Assembly (NCBI GenBank): GCA_003217035.1 | Contig: QCHV01000002.1 | Span: 1 to 64,000 of the forward strand | DNA from: Prochlorococcus sp. AG-402-G22 | Lineage (GTDB): Bacteria; Cyanobacteriota; Cyanobacteriia; PCC-6307; Cyanobiaceae | Reading direction: 5' to 3' | Length of the DNA: 64,000 bases | Part shown: piece after piece, positions 1-9,872 of the stretch | Numbering within the stretch: position 1 is the first letter of the stretch | Layout of the letters: each line of letters opens with the position of its first letter | The notes under the pieces: generated by a model | Told to the model about the DNA's origin: nothing | The model's input: only the letters and a program-made list of their open reading frames with translations | Database searches by the model: none | Made by a program: the position numbers and the translations under genes

Positions 1-403
1 TAACAAAAGACTCTGGGTTAATGGATAAAATTTTTCTTGTATAAGCTTTAGATGCTGCAGTAGAAGGTGTCGCTAAAACACCAATTCTAGATTCATTAAC
101 CATATTTGATATTGAATCAATTAAGCCATAAACAGGGACAGAGGAGTGTTCTTCAACTATCTCTAGAGCTAAAGAGTTTGTAGTATTACAAGCTATCAAT
201 AAAGACGAAATTTGCTGTTGATCAATCCATTGGACTACATCTCGTACAATATTTTGAATCTCAAAACAATTCTTTCTTCCATAAGGAACTCTCGCTGTAT
301 CTCCAAGATAAACAACATTCAAATCACCATGCCTCTCTAATACTCTCTTGAGAACGGTAAAGCCGCCCACGCCACTATCAAAAATTCCAATAGAGGAAGT
401 CAA
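1..403 (-). CDS. murI: Glutamate racemase, N-terminal part (cut by window edge)
   Basis: Converts L-glutamate to D-glutamate for peptidoglycan. The minus-strand reading frame runs from a TTG at 403 off the left edge, about 134 codons. It shows the family's opening motif FDSGVGG with the catalytic-region Asp, then YLGDTARVPYG and the first catalytic Cys in IACNTTNS. The TTG start is supported by a perfect Shine-Dalgarno, AAGGAGGT (complement of 407-414), although the spacer is only about 3 bases, and by a TTGA overlap with the stop of the upstream amidase gene. It is therefore likely co-translated with the amidase. The C-terminal half, with the second catalytic Cys, lies outside the window. 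Confidence 0.93.
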   Translation of the reverse strand, partial: MTSSIGIFDSGVGGFTVLKRVLERHGDLNVVYLGDTARVPYGRKNCFEIQNIVRDVVQWIDQQQISSLLIACNTTNSLALEIVEEHSSVPVYGLIDSISNMVNESRIGVLATPSTAASKAYTRKILSINPESFV

Positions 404-1500
404 GATACCTCCTTAAGATAATTGAGTATGCCTTTTGAGATAGCGAATGCAAGTTTTTTGCGATGATCCGCACTTGAAAGACTTCTTGCATCGTCTCTAC
501 CAGTAAGAAAACCAATCTCCACAAGCGCTGCTGGCATATGAGTTCGTCTTATAACAAAATACCTTCCTTTCCTTACTCCTCTATCAGGAGATTTAGGAGC
601 TGCTTTTAAAATTTCAACTTGAATATTTTTGGCAAGACTGAGTCCGCGTTTCCCGGAAAAATAATATGTCTCCAAACCATTTACATCTCTTTGAAATCCC
701 CTTGATGCATTTGCATGAATACTTACAAATGCATCTGCTCCGATTTTGTTTGCAATATTTACTCTTGGTGGCAGATCTAAATCTATTTCTCTTCTCCTGG
801 TCATAACAACTTTCACACCTTTACTAGACAAAAGTCGTTCAACTTGACGTGAAACATCAAGAACAATTTCCGACTCTCTTACCCCCCCAATTCCTATGGC
901 TCCTGGGTCAGGGCCACCATGGCCTGGGTCAAGCACAACTAAATAACGATTTTTAGAAACACTTGGAAGATTAGAAAGACTTAAATTATGAAGTGAATAG
1001 GTTTTGGAGTAATTCTGTCTTGGAAGAGTAGAAGCTGATTTAAATAAATCACCTTCTCCAATTTCTTTAAATCCGCGAGTAGGAAGACCAATTAATTTCA
1101 ATTCCCATTTGTCTGGTGTTATGCCTTTTAATTTCATTTTAAAAGGATTTAACTCAACATATGAATTGAACTCAATTACAAGTCGCGTAAATCCATCTCT
1201 GGGTTTTCCAAGCCTTATCTCCTTAATAGGTCCATTACCTGGAAGTACTCTAGGACGACTTAATTCTCCCGGAAAATCAACCCACAACCTCTCTCCTTTG
1301 CCATCACTAGAGGACTGAAAATAAGATTTTAATTTTGCACCTTTTGATGTTCTTAATATTAAAGATCCATCACTTCTGATCAACCAAGCGGCCAAAGCAC
1401 TCGCTGCTCTAAGGGGAGCTGAGAAAAAAACAGAAGAAGAAAAAACAGCAGATAATAAGACGAATAAAAGTAACCTCTTCCTTTTTGAAATCATTGACAA
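400..1500 (-). CDS. N-acetylmuramoyl-L-alanine amidase (Amidase_3 family)
   Basis: Zinc amidase that cleaves the peptide from N-acetylmuramic acid in the cell wall. The 366 aa protein begins with a basic stretch and a hydrophobic segment (signal peptide or anchor, about residues 8-32). An AMIN-like beta-rich region follows, then the catalytic domain from about residue 187. Candidate zinc and catalytic residues are visible: His in LDPGHGG, Glu in VRESEIV, His in SIHANAS and Glu in ALVEIGFLTG. This order fits AmiC-type cell-separation amidases. It sits between a nitrilase gene (10-base overlap at the start) and murI, so it looks like part of a cell-wall operon. Start could be residue 1 or the Met at residue 3. 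Confidence 0.93.
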   Translation of the reverse strand: MSMISKRKRLLLFVLLSAVFSSSVFFSAPLRAASALAAWLIRSDGSLILRTSKGAKLKSYFQSSSDGKGERLWVDFPGELSRPRVLPGNGPIKEIRLGKPRDGFTRLVIEFNSYVELNPFKMKLKGITPDKWELKLIGLPTRGFKEIGEGDLFKSASTLPRQNYSKTYSLHNLSLSNLPSVSKNRYLVVLDPGHGGPDPGAIGIGGVRESEIVLDVSRQVERLLSSKGVKVVMTRRREIDLDLPPRVNIANKIGADAFVSIHANASRGFQRDVNGLETYYFSGKRGLSLAKNIQVEILKAAPKSPDRGVRKGRYFVIRRTHMPAALVEIGFLTGRDDARSLSSADHRKKLAFAISKGILNYLKEVS

Positions 1501-2318
1501 AAAAGACTTTGCTTTCGATGCTTAATACTGGGCATTTGTTCGCGAATACTTTTAACTCTAGAAGTATCGACAGGTGCTATTGCTGCTCCAGATTGAACTC
1601 CTGCATCAGCGAGAACAGTTCCCCAAGGGTCAATAATCATTGCATGTCCATGACTTTGCCTCCTGCGATAATGCTCACCTGTTTGGGCGGGGGCAACTAC
1701 ATAACTAGTATTTTCTATTGCTCTTGCTTGAAGTAAAACTTGCCAATGATCTTTCCCAGTAAAAGCAGTAAAAGCAGCTGGAATCATTAATAATTCGGCT
1801 CCTCTATCTACAAGATGTCTATACAGTTCTGGAAAACGAACGTCATAACAAATAGACAACCCAACTTTGCATAAGCCAGGGACATCAATAACTGAAGGTA
1901 GTTCTTTGCCAGACACAATGGTCTCAGATTCTTGATATTTATTCCCATCTGGGAGATCAACATCAAAAAGGTGAATCTTGTCATATCTACCTAAAAGCTG
2001 CCCATCTCGCCCAACAAGTTCAGACCTATTTAAGGTGCGATTACCATCTCCAGCAGGGACTGGATACCCACCTCCTAAAAGAACAATTTGATATCTCCTT
2101 GCCATCGTTACAAGGAAGCGACTGCACTTATCCGCTAGTGATGAAGAAATTTCTAATCTTTTTTGATCATTACCAATAAACGCGAAGTTTTCTGGAAGAC
2201 CAACCAAATCAGCTCCTCTTCTCGATGCTATTTCAATTTGCTCCTCCGCAGCAGATAAATTTGCCTCAACATCTGAGGTGCTAGTTAGTTGCAACGCTGC
2301 TGACAAAAAATCTGGCAA
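1491..2318 (-). CDS. Carbon-nitrogen hydrolase (nitrilase superfamily, Nit1/omega-amidase-like)
   Basis: 275 aa, the usual length for the Nit branch of the nitrilase superfamily. The Glu-Lys-Cys catalytic triad is readable: Glu in GLPENFAF, Lys in RYDKIHLFDVDLP and Cys in SICYDVRFPELYR. The RYDKIHLFDV and YDVRFPELYR strings are typical of Nit1/Nit2-type enzymes, which hydrolyse deaminated glutathione or alpha-keto acid amides, so a metabolite-repair role is the best inference. Substrate cannot be read from the sequence. The gene overlaps the downstream amidase by 10 bases and follows comB, all on the minus strand. Confidence 0.9.
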   Translation of the reverse strand: MPDFLSAALQLTSTSDVEANLSAAEEQIEIASRRGADLVGLPENFAFIGNDQKRLEISSSLADKCSRFLVTMARRYQIVLLGGGYPVPAGDGNRTLNRSELVGRDGQLLGRYDKIHLFDVDLPDGNKYQESETIVSGKELPSVIDVPGLCKVGLSICYDVRFPELYRHLVDRGAELLMIPAAFTAFTGKDHWQVLLQARAIENTSYVVAPAQTGEHYRRRQSHGHAMIIDPWGTVLADAGVQSGAAIAPVDTSRVKSIREQMPSIKHRKQSLFCQ

Positions 2319-2346
2319 AATGTTAAACCAATAAATGTTTTAAGCT

Positions 2347-3084
2347 TCAGAGAGAACGTAGTACCCCTGGTTCTTTCTGCATAGGCACAACCTTTATTTT
2401 ATCCAAGGCTGAACAACATTCGAAATCTTCATCATGATTTCCTAGTCCTTCAAGCCTTTGACCATGAGTTGCTTTGCGTAAACAACTTACTAGGTCATCC
2501 CTCCAATAATCCCAAACTGATAAAGCTGCTGTGAGTTCATCATTACCAATACGAACATTTATCGAGTTATTTTCTATCAAATATGAAGCAAGAGCACCAG
2601 CGGCAAGGGAATCTTCCAAAGAGTATGAACCTTCCCAACCACTCCCAAGAATAAAAACCTCTTCTGGCTGATCAGATAACAATTTCTCAGCCACAGCAGA
2701 TCTATTGACTAATGACATGGCATACAAAGCTTTCGAATCCCTGAGTCGATCTAAAGAACGTGTTCCATTTGTTGTACTCATAAAAAGCCTTTTACCTTTT
2801 ACGACATCAGTTGTTACATCAACAGGTGAGTTTCCTAAGTCGAATCCTTCAATTCGTTTTCCACCTCTCTCGCCTAAAAGGAGTCTGGCTGAGGAAGGCC
2901 ATTCAGAAGAGCGTTTCTTAAGTTGATCTATGTTTGCAAAGGTTTCAATAGCCTCAGCTCCATTATTTAATGCACATGCAATTGTTGTTGTTGCTCTAAG
3001 AACATCAATCACAACAGAAGCTTTGGGGTTATGAGAGCTTGGTACATGATCTGAGACGTGAAAATAAAAAAGTTGCATGGTCAC
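2347..3084 (-). CDS. comB: 2-phosphosulfolactate phosphatase family protein (ComB)
   Basis: 245 aa, full length for the ComB family, which removes phosphate from 2-phosphosulfolactate. The conserved N-terminal string [11 protein letters not shown] (about residue 24 on), the LLGERGG motif with GFDLGNSP, and STTNGTR are all present. ComB was defined in coenzyme M synthesis in archaea. Cyanobacteria do not make coenzyme M, so here the product, if the reaction is conserved, would be sulfolactate for another use. Start may be residue 1 or Met3 (position 3078). It is divergent from ubiD, whose likely start is only about 57 bases away. Confidence 0.88.
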   Translation of the reverse strand: MTMQLFYFHVSDHVPSSHNPKASVVIDVLRATTTIACALNNGAEAIETFANIDQLKKRSSEWPSSARLLLGERGGKRIEGFDLGNSPVDVTTDVVKGKRLFMSTTNGTRSLDRLRDSKALYAMSLVNRSAVAEKLLSDQPEEVFILGSGWEGSYSLEDSLAAGALASYLIENNSINVRIGNDELTAALSVWDYWRDDLVSCLRKATHGQRLEGLGNHDEDFECCSALDKIKVVPMQKEPGVLRSL

Positions 3085-3140
3085 AATTTGTCGCTAGTTG
3101 CGCCAGAGTAATTAAATACTTTATGCGAGTCCTCAATCGA

Positions 3141-4706
3141 ATGAGTCTTTTTCATCAAGGACCTGGTTCAAATGATATTAGGGATTTTCTATCCTTTTTG
3201 GAAGAAAAAGGCCAACTAAAAAGAATCATAGAACCGGTTAGCGCTGACCTTGAGCTCGCTGCAATAAGTGATCGAGTCCTTGGAATGGGTGGGCCAGCGT
3301 TACTATTTGAAAACGTTATTGGATCAAACATCCCTGTTGCAATAAATCTATTAGGGACTACACAAAGAATTGCCTGGAGTATGGGCTTCAAGGACGTAGA
3401 GGAGTTAGAAAAACTAGGAGAAAAGCTATCAATTCTTCAACAACCAAAACCTCCTAAGGGGATCAACGAAACCTTAAAAATAGGAGGCTTGCTTTGGGAT
3501 TTGATCCGCGCTCGACCTGATTACGATCTAACACCTAAATGTCATCAACAAGTACTCAAAAATGAAGAAGTAGATCTCAACAAGTTACCCTTAATTAGAC
3601 CTTGGCCAAAAGATGCAGGAGCGATAATTACATTCGGACTTGTAATAACTAAAGATCCAGAAACAAAGGTTCCAAACATAGGCGTTTATAGACTCCAAAA
3701 GCAATCAAAGGATTCAATGACAGTACATTGGTTAAGCGTTAGAGGCGGAGCTAGACATTTAAGAAAAGCAGCAAAACTAGGAAAGAAACTTGAAGTAGCC
3801 GTAGCAATTGGCGTTCATCCTCTGATAATAATGGCTGCTGCCACACCTATACCTGTCGAACTGAGTGAATGGCTATTTGCTGGTTTATATGCTGGAGAAG
3901 GAGTCAGGCTTACACGCTGTAAAACTATTGACCTTGAAGTCCCAAGTCAGAGCGAAATAGTTCTCGAAGGAACCATTACGCCTGGAGAAGAATTAAACGA
4001 TGGTCCATTTGGAGATCACATGGGTTACTACGGAGGGATAGAGACTTCTCCTTTGATCAAATTTCATTGCATCACACAAAAGAAGGATCCTATTTTTCAT
4101 GCAACTTTCAGTGGGAAGCCGCCGAAGGAAGAAGCTATGCTAGCTATTGCTCTCAATAGAATCTATACACCAATTCTTCGTAGACAAGTCACAGAAATTG
4201 TCGACTTCTTTTTGCCTATGGAGGCTCTAAGTTACAAACTAGCAATTATCTCAATAGAGAAGTCTTATCCTGGACAAGCGAAGAGAGCAGCAATGGCATT
4301 CTGGAGTGCATTACCACAATTCACCTATACAAAATTTATAGTCGTTGTAGATTCAACTATTAATGTAAGAGATCCACGTCAAGTAGTTTGGGCTCTGTCA
4401 AGCCTAGTGGATCCACAAAGAGATTTGCTAATCATCGAAAATACACCTTTTGATTCTCTCGATTTCGCAAGTGAAAGAATAGGGTTAGGAGGAAGGCTTG
4501 CAATTGACGCTACAACTAAAACTGGTCCAGAAAAAAATCACGATTGGGGAGAACCACTAGCTCATACAGAAGAAATGGAAAAGCAAGTTGACGCAAGATG
4601 GGACGAACTTGGGCTATCTAGTTTAAAAGGCAAGAATGTTGACCCTTCATTGTTTGGCTATGTAATGGAAGAAATCCTAGAAAGAAAGATAATTAAGAAC
4701 TTATAA
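3141..4706 (+). CDS. ubiD: UbiD family decarboxylase (probable 4-hydroxy-3-polyprenylbenzoate decarboxylase)
   Basis: Prenylated-FMN-dependent decarboxylase. In cyanobacteria the UbiD homologue is assigned to the plastoquinone ring pathway. The frame opens at 3039, but homology-like sequence begins at the ATG at 3141 (MSLFHQGPG, then IRDFLSFLEEKGQL), giving 521 aa. The longer version would overlap comB's start region. Family motifs seen include LPLIRPWPKDAG, HWLSVRGGARHL, ITPGEELNDGPFGDHMGYYGG and the C-terminal DWGEP. Nothing appears damaged. It is followed after 28 bases by aroA. Confidence 0.93.
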   Translation: MSLFHQGPGSNDIRDFLSFLEEKGQLKRIIEPVSADLELAAISDRVLGMGGPALLFENVIGSNIPVAINLLGTTQRIAWSMGFKDVEELEKLGEKLSILQQPKPPKGINETLKIGGLLWDLIRARPDYDLTPKCHQQVLKNEEVDLNKLPLIRPWPKDAGAIITFGLVITKDPETKVPNIGVYRLQKQSKDSMTVHWLSVRGGARHLRKAAKLGKKLEVAVAIGVHPLIIMAAATPIPVELSEWLFAGLYAGEGVRLTRCKTIDLEVPSQSEIVLEGTITPGEELNDGPFGDHMGYYGGIETSPLIKFHCITQKKDPIFHATFSGKPPKEEAMLAIALNRIYTPILRRQVTEIVDFFLPMEALSYKLAIISIEKSYPGQAKRAAMAFWSALPQFTYTKFIVVVDSTINVRDPRQVVWALSSLVDPQRDLLIIENTPFDSLDFASERIGLGGRLAIDATTKTGPEKNHDWGEPLAHTEEMEKQVDARWDELGLSSLKGKNVDPSLFGYVMEEILERKIIKNL

Positions 4707-4734
4707 ATGCTTTTAAGTTTAAATATTTATCTTA

Positions 4735-6108
4735 TTGTCTACTTGTAAAATTAGTACCAACAAAGAAAATTTACTCACATTGAGTTTGAACCAAAAACAA
4801 CATTCACTGCGTGAGGTAGAGCCTGGCGGGAAGCTAATAGGGAGAGTTAAGGTTCCAGGTGACAAGTCAATCTCACATAGAGCTCTCTTATTTGGCTCGA
4901 TAGCAGAAGGAGAAACAACTATAGAAGGCATTCTCCCTGCAGAAGATCCTCTTAGTACTGCAGAGTGTCTAAGAAGTATGGGGGTAAAAATATCTTCCAT
5001 TAAAAATGACACCATTGTTAGGGTTGAAGGAGTTGGGCTTAATGGCCTTAAAGAACCAAAAGAGATACTCGATTGTGGAAATTCAGGCACAACTATGCGC
5101 CTACTTATTGGTTTATTAGTCGGTCGTATAGGCCGACATTTTGTTCTTACTGGAGATGACTCACTTAGAGAAAGGCCAATGCAAAGAGTGAGTCAACCTC
5201 TGAGACTTATGGGTGGAGAAGTAAATGGTCGATCAAATGGGAATTTGGCACCATTAGCAATTATGGGAAAGAAACTTCATGGTGCAGTGATAGGTACTCC
5301 TGTCGCCAGCGCCCAAGTCAAGTCAGCAATACTTCTTGCTGCCTTAACTGCCGATGGGGAAACAAAAGTAATTGAGCCCACAAGTTCAAGAGACCATAGC
5401 GAAAGAATGCTAAAAGCATTTGGTGCCAATCTAAAAGTCAGTGGCGAAAGAGGAAGGCATATAAGTGTTTCACCTGGATCAAAATTAAAAGGTAAATCGA
5501 TAATTGTCCCTGGAGATATAAGTTCAGCAGCTTTTTGGTTGATTGCAGGAACAATAATTCCTCATTCAAATTTGACACTAGAGAATGTTGGATTAAATCC
5601 AACAAGAACAGGAATACTAGAGATTATGAAAAAAATGGATGCTGACTTTGAAATAATTGATCTAAAAGAAGTAGCAGGGGAGCCTGTAGGGAATATCAAG
5701 GTTTGCTATAACAGCGAAATAAAGCCCTTTGAAATTGAATCAGAAACAATTCCACGTCTAGTTGATGAAGTTCCAATCCTTACAGTTGCAGCGTGCTTGT
5801 GCAAAGGGACAAGTCATATAAGAGGAGCTGGTGAATTACGCGTAAAAGAAACTGACAGATTAAAAGTGATGACTAGACAACTAATGAAAATGGGAGCAGA
5901 GATAGAAGAACATCCCGATGGATTGACAATTCATGGAGGCAAGCAACTCAAAGGATCTACCTTAGATAGCGAGACTGATCACCGAGTAGCCATGAGTCTG
6001 GCAATTGCGTCACTAGTAGCCGAAGGGAACTCGACAATCGCACGGAGTGACGCTGCATATATCTCATACCCAAACTTCTGGAATGATTTTGAGAAACTCA
6101 GAAACTAG
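4735..6108 (+). CDS. aroA: 3-phosphoshikimate 1-carboxyvinyltransferase (EPSP synthase)
   Basis: Sixth step of the shikimate pathway: joins PEP to shikimate-3-phosphate. Visible motifs: [55 protein letters not shown] and RVKETDRL. The RDHSE, SAQ and N-x-TR combination is the signature of class II type EPSP synthases. The glycine of the PEP-binding loop (GNSGTT) is the ordinary residue. No ATG begins the frame: TTG at 4735 gives 457 aa, whereas TTG at 4780 gives 442 aa, closer to the family length. Neither has a clear Shine-Dalgarno. The 3' end overlaps the mnmD-like gene. Confidence 0.95.
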   Translation: MSTCKISTNKENLLTLSLNQKQHSLREVEPGGKLIGRVKVPGDKSISHRALLFGSIAEGETTIEGILPAEDPLSTAECLRSMGVKISSIKNDTIVRVEGVGLNGLKEPKEILDCGNSGTTMRLLIGLLVGRIGRHFVLTGDDSLRERPMQRVSQPLRLMGGEVNGRSNGNLAPLAIMGKKLHGAVIGTPVASAQVKSAILLAALTADGETKVIEPTSSRDHSERMLKAFGANLKVSGERGRHISVSPGSKLKGKSIIVPGDISSAAFWLIAGTIIPHSNLTLENVGLNPTRTGILEIMKKMDADFEIIDLKEVAGEPVGNIKVCYNSEIKPFEIESETIPRLVDEVPILTVAACLCKGTSHIRGAGELRVKETDRLKVMTRQLMKMGAEIEEHPDGLTIHGGKQLKGSTLDSETDHRVAMSLAIASLVAEGNSTIARSDAAYISYPNFWNDFEKLRN

Positions 6109-7048
6109 AGAATTAAATCACCTTGAAAACTTAGGAGAACTTACTCCTTATAAAACAAATGATGGAACCTTTAGTCTTAGGTGCAGTAATTATAGAGAGT
6201 TATTCCACTGCAAATCTGGGGCCCAAAAAGAAGCGACAGAAAAATTCATTAACCCTGCAGAGTTATACCGCTTCAAGAAAGGGGAAACGTTATTTGCTTT
6301 AGACGTATGTTTCGGATTGGGGTATAACTCAGCGAGTTTAATAAATTACTTAAGCAAAAGCGAAATAAATCTCAATTGGTGGGGGCTAGAAATTGACTAC
6401 CGTCCTTTAGAAATTGCACTTAAAAACCCTAAATTCAAAAGAAACTGGTCGAACAATATATTGAAAATCTTTTCATCCTTAAATACCTATGGATATTGGG
6501 AAAGCTCAAATAGCAAGGGTAAGATTTTCTGGGGAGATGCGAGGAAGAAAATCCATGAGATACCAAGAGAGATAGATTTTGACCTGATAATGCTAGATGC
6601 CTTTTCCCCGCAAAGATGTCCTCAGCTATGGAGTGAAGAGTTTCTTAAACTACTTTCAAGCAAACTCTCATCCAAAGGACGCTTAATCACATATTCTTCA
6701 GCAGCATCTATAAGAAAGAGTCTAAAAGAGTCAGGTTTATCAATCATGTCTCTGTTCCCAAGCCATCAAAGTAAAAGGGAATGGAGTGCGGGAACAGTAG
6801 GAATGTGTAGTAAAAATAATGATGGGATTATACAAATAACAACAGCTACTCATTATCGTCCTTTAAACGCTATGGAAGAAGAACATCTAAAAACAAAAGC
6901 CTCTATTCCCTATAGGGATCCAAAAGGAGATGCAACAAGGAATGAAATATTGAAAAAAAGGGAAATAGAACAAAACGAATCGTCACTTGAAAGTTCAAGT
7001 TCTTGGAAAAGAAGATGGAAAAATGCACAATCTAGTCTTTACAACTAG
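6083..7048 (+). CDS. mnmD: MnmD-like tRNA 5-aminomethyl-2-thiouridine methyltransferase domain protein
   Basis: SAM-dependent methyltransferase of the MnmC2/DUF752 type, expected to methylate the aminomethyl group on U34 of certain tRNAs. The SAM-binding region [18 protein letters not shown], the acidic strand [13 protein letters not shown] and the family motif [17 protein letters not shown] are clear. The FAD oxidase half found in the E. coli MnmC fusion is absent, so this is the single-domain form. The frame opens at 6047, but the ATG at 6083 is the likelier start. It gives 321 aa and a 26-base overlap with aroA. Followed by glmU after 25 bases. Confidence 0.82.
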   Translation: MILRNSETRELNHLENLGELTPYKTNDGTFSLRCSNYRELFHCKSGAQKEATEKFINPAELYRFKKGETLFALDVCFGLGYNSASLINYLSKSEINLNWWGLEIDYRPLEIALKNPKFKRNWSNNILKIFSSLNTYGYWESSNSKGKIFWGDARKKIHEIPREIDFDLIMLDAFSPQRCPQLWSEEFLKLLSSKLSSKGRLITYSSAASIRKSLKESGLSIMSLFPSHQSKREWSAGTVGMCSKNNDGIIQITTATHYRPLNAMEEEHLKTKASIPYRDPKGDATRNEILKKREIEQNESSLESSSSWKRRWKNAQSSLYN

Positions 7049-7073
7049 ATTTTCTCCGGAAAGGTAATTTCTC

Positions 7074-8432
7074 ATGCTTGCAATCGCAATACTTGCTGCA
7101 GGTAAGGGCACTCGTATGAAGAGCGCTCTACCTAAGGTCCTTCATGAATTGGCAGGCATAAGCCTTGTCAAACGTGTTCTACATAGCTGCCGACAATTGA
7201 ATCCAGATCGATGTTTTTTAATAGTTGGTCATCAAGCTAAAGAAATAGAACAACATCTTGAAGGAATTCCAGATATAGACTTTGTTCTTCAAGAACCGCA
7301 AAATGGAACTGGGCATGCTGTACAACAACTTATTCCGTTACTTAATAATTTCGAGGGAGATCTACTAATTTTAAATGGAGATGTTCCCTTATTAAAAGCC
7401 AAAACAGTTCAAGATCTAATTGATAAGCACAAAACCTCAAAAGCCAGCGCAACGTTCTTATCCGCAAAACAATCCAAGCCAAAAGGTTATGGAAGAGTGT
7501 TTGCAGACAGAGACGGTAAAGTCAACAAAATCATTGAAGAAAGAGATTGCTCTACTGAGGAACTAGAGAATACACTTACTAATGCAGGAATATATTGCTT
7601 TAATTGGCTTGTATTAAGAGATGTATTGCCTGAATTATCTCCAAAGAATGAGCAGAGTGAGCTCTATTTAACAGATGCCATATCAAAAGTTCCGATGGCT
7701 GTTCATTTAGAAACAAAGAATACTGAAGAAGTAAATGGAATAAATGATAAAAGCCAATTAGCAGAATGTGAATGCATAATCCAAAAAAGACTTAGAAACG
7801 AATGGATGAGTAAAGGCGTGACATTTATCAACCCTGAAACAAGCTCATTAAGTGAAGACTGTAATTTCGGGATAGACGTAATAATTGAACCACAAACACA
7901 TCTTCGAGGAAAATGTTATATAGGGGATAACTGCAAACTTGGGCCAAATGCTCTTATAGATAATTCAAAACTAGGTGATAACGTAAAAGTTATTTATTCT
8001 GTATTAAATCAATGCGAAGTTGATTCCTATTCTGAGATAGGGCCTTTTAGTCATCTACGTCCTGAGGCAAAAATATCAAACGGATGCCGAGTTGGCAATT
8101 TTGTAGAGGTTAAAAATAGTGCGGTAGGTGAAGGATCAAAGGTTAACCACTTAAGCTACATCGGAGATTCAATTTTAGGAAGGAATGTGAATATAGGAGC
8201 AGGGACAATAACTGCCAACTTCGATGGCTACAAAAAAAGCAAGACTGTGATAGGTGATTTCAGTAAGACCGGAGCAAACTCAGTACTTGTAGCACCAATA
8301 CTAATAGGAAAAGAAGTGACAATTGGAGCTGGGTCAACTCTGACTAAAAATGTGCCCGACAGCTCTCTTGCAATTGAGCGATCAAAGCAACTGATAAAAG
8401 AAAATTGGGCAAAAAGCGAAGGATCTACTTGA
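7074..8432 (+). CDS. glmU: Bifunctional N-acetylglucosamine-1-phosphate uridyltransferase / glucosamine-1-phosphate acetyltransferase
   Basis: Makes UDP-GlcNAc for peptidoglycan and lipopolysaccharide. The 452 aa protein has both expected halves. The N-terminal pyrophosphorylase domain carries [30 protein letters not shown] and LNGDVPLL. From about residue 250 there is a left-handed beta-helix acetyltransferase with hexapeptide repeats and the [22 protein letters not shown] and [11 protein letters not shown] motifs. A ribosome-binding sequence (GGAAAGG) lies just before the ATG. Its last 8 bases overlap the end of the convergent murF gene. Confidence 0.97.
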   Translation: MLAIAILAAGKGTRMKSALPKVLHELAGISLVKRVLHSCRQLNPDRCFLIVGHQAKEIEQHLEGIPDIDFVLQEPQNGTGHAVQQLIPLLNNFEGDLLILNGDVPLLKAKTVQDLIDKHKTSKASATFLSAKQSKPKGYGRVFADRDGKVNKIIEERDCSTEELENTLTNAGIYCFNWLVLRDVLPELSPKNEQSELYLTDAISKVPMAVHLETKNTEEVNGINDKSQLAECECIIQKRLRNEWMSKGVTFINPETSSLSEDCNFGIDVIIEPQTHLRGKCYIGDNCKLGPNALIDNSKLGDNVKVIYSVLNQCEVDSYSEIGPFSHLRPEAKISNGCRVGNFVEVKNSAVGEGSKVNHLSYIGDSILGRNVNIGAGTITANFDGYKKSKTVIGDFSKTGANSVLVAPILIGKEVTIGAGSTLTKNVPDSSLAIERSKQLIKENWAKSEGST

Positions 8433-9834
8433 GAACTGATTCCAACAATGGCAATAGTCGATCCAAACCAATTTGCCGACTACCCTTGAGCAAAACAGTG
8501 TCGCCAGGAAGTAAAAGGTCTTGTAAGTAGGGCAGTGCATCCTCAGGAGTTGGAACAACCTTACAGAAAGGGAGGTGACTACCAAGAGCTGCCATTTCCT
8601 CTCCTTCAGGAGTATTGGAAACTATGATGACACCATCTAATTCAAGGTTTAAAGCTATAGACATTATTGAGGAATGAAGCTCTAAGCTTTTATCTCCTAA
8701 CTCCAGCATGGTCCCCAACACAGCAAAATGTCGTCCAGATTTTGTGGATAATAATTCTAACGAAGCTTTAACAGATTCAGGAGACGCATTATATGTTTCA
8801 TCAAGTATGGATATCTGAGCAATTTTCACAGAAGTATTTCTACCAGAAGGCATTTGTACTTTTAAATCATGTATTTTTTCAAATGAGATTCCAAGCTCTT
8901 GAGCTACCGCTATCGCCAACATAAAGTTAAGTGCGTTATGTTTTCCCTCTAGGGGCAAGCTAAAGTTTTCTCCATTTATTTCAATCAAATTTTTTTGAAT
9001 GTCATAACTCCCAAAAAAATCAACACTATGCGGTTTAGATGGGTAGGCATCATTAGAAAGATTTTCTCTAGTAGAGAATGAATTATTATCTATTGCAACT
9101 CTAAGGACTTTACCATTCCATACATTAGAAAGTTGTTCTTCTAAAAGTTCGTCACCAGCTGGTATAACAACGGTCCCTGAAGGTTTCAAGTAAGAGGTTA
9201 CCTCACATTTTGCGATAGCAATATTTTTGCGACTACCTAAAAGGCCAACATGAGCATGACCAATATTAGTAATAACGGCAATATCAGGGCAAGTACAACG
9301 ACAAAGGCGACGTATTTCACCAAGACCCCTCATTCCCATTTCAACAACGACTCCTACATCGTAGGATCTCGCCTTGAGTAGAGTTAAAGGAACTCCAATG
9401 TCATTATTATTATTACCTTCACTTGAAGTAACGGATCCCAAAGAAGCTAACATTGATCTTATTAATTCTCGGGTAGTTGTCTTACCTACAGAGCCTGTTA
9501 CCGCAACAACGGGAATCCCCAAGGCAAGTCGATGCAAACGTGCTAGCTGCTGGTATGCAACCAAAGTATCGTCAACTAACCAGTAAATTAAGTTTTTAGG
9601 AATAGAAGACTTGTATTTATTGGCTATAACAGCTGCCTTGGCTCCACCGTGAGCTGCCTGTCCTAAATAATCGTGACCATCAAATTTATTGCCTATTATG
9701 GGAACGAAAAAGGATCCTTGCTCAACCAAACGGCTATCTGTGCAAACGCGTCCTACAGACTGATTAACTTCTACATAACCAGAGCTAAATGGGTTACCCC
9801 ATAAATCAATTAGTTGCCTATAAGTTATAGACAT
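8425..9834 (-). CDS. murF: UDP-N-acetylmuramoyl-tripeptide--D-alanyl-D-alanine ligase
   Basis: Last cytoplasmic step of muropeptide assembly: adds D-Ala-D-Ala. The 469 aa protein shows the Mur ligase layout: substrate-binding N-terminal domain ([14 protein letters not shown]), ATP-binding [12 protein letters not shown] loop, [15 protein letters not shown], the [10 protein letters not shown] Glu and NIGHAHVG, then a C-terminal domain with [11 protein letters not shown]. It is the last gene of the menD-menB-glgA-murF minus-strand run, 38 bases after glgA, and converges on glmU with an 8-base overlap. Both neighbours serve cell-wall precursor supply. Confidence 0.96.
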   Translation of the reverse strand: MSITYRQLIDLWGNPFSSGYVEVNQSVGRVCTDSRLVEQGSFFVPIIGNKFDGHDYLGQAAHGGAKAAVIANKYKSSIPKNLIYWLVDDTLVAYQQLARLHRLALGIPVVAVTGSVGKTTTRELIRSMLASLGSVTSSEGNNNNDIGVPLTLLKARSYDVGVVVEMGMRGLGEIRRLCRCTCPDIAVITNIGHAHVGLLGSRKNIAIAKCEVTSYLKPSGTVVIPAGDELLEEQLSNVWNGKVLRVAIDNNSFSTRENLSNDAYPSKPHSVDFFGSYDIQKNLIEINGENFSLPLEGKHNALNFMLAIAVAQELGISFEKIHDLKVQMPSGRNTSVKIAQISILDETYNASPESVKASLELLSTKSGRHFAVLGTMLELGDKSLELHSSIMSIALNLELDGVIIVSNTPEGEEMAALGSHLPFCKVVPTPEDALPYLQDLLLPGDTVLLKGSRQIGLDRLLPLLESVLK

Positions 9835-9872
9835 TTAGATCTATAGGAATAGTTAAAAAACAAATTAGGGTT

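Noticed and set aside
3039-3140. Longer N-terminus for ubiD from 3039
   Set aside because: The extra residues do not resemble UbiD and would run through the comB start; ATG 3141 fits the family.
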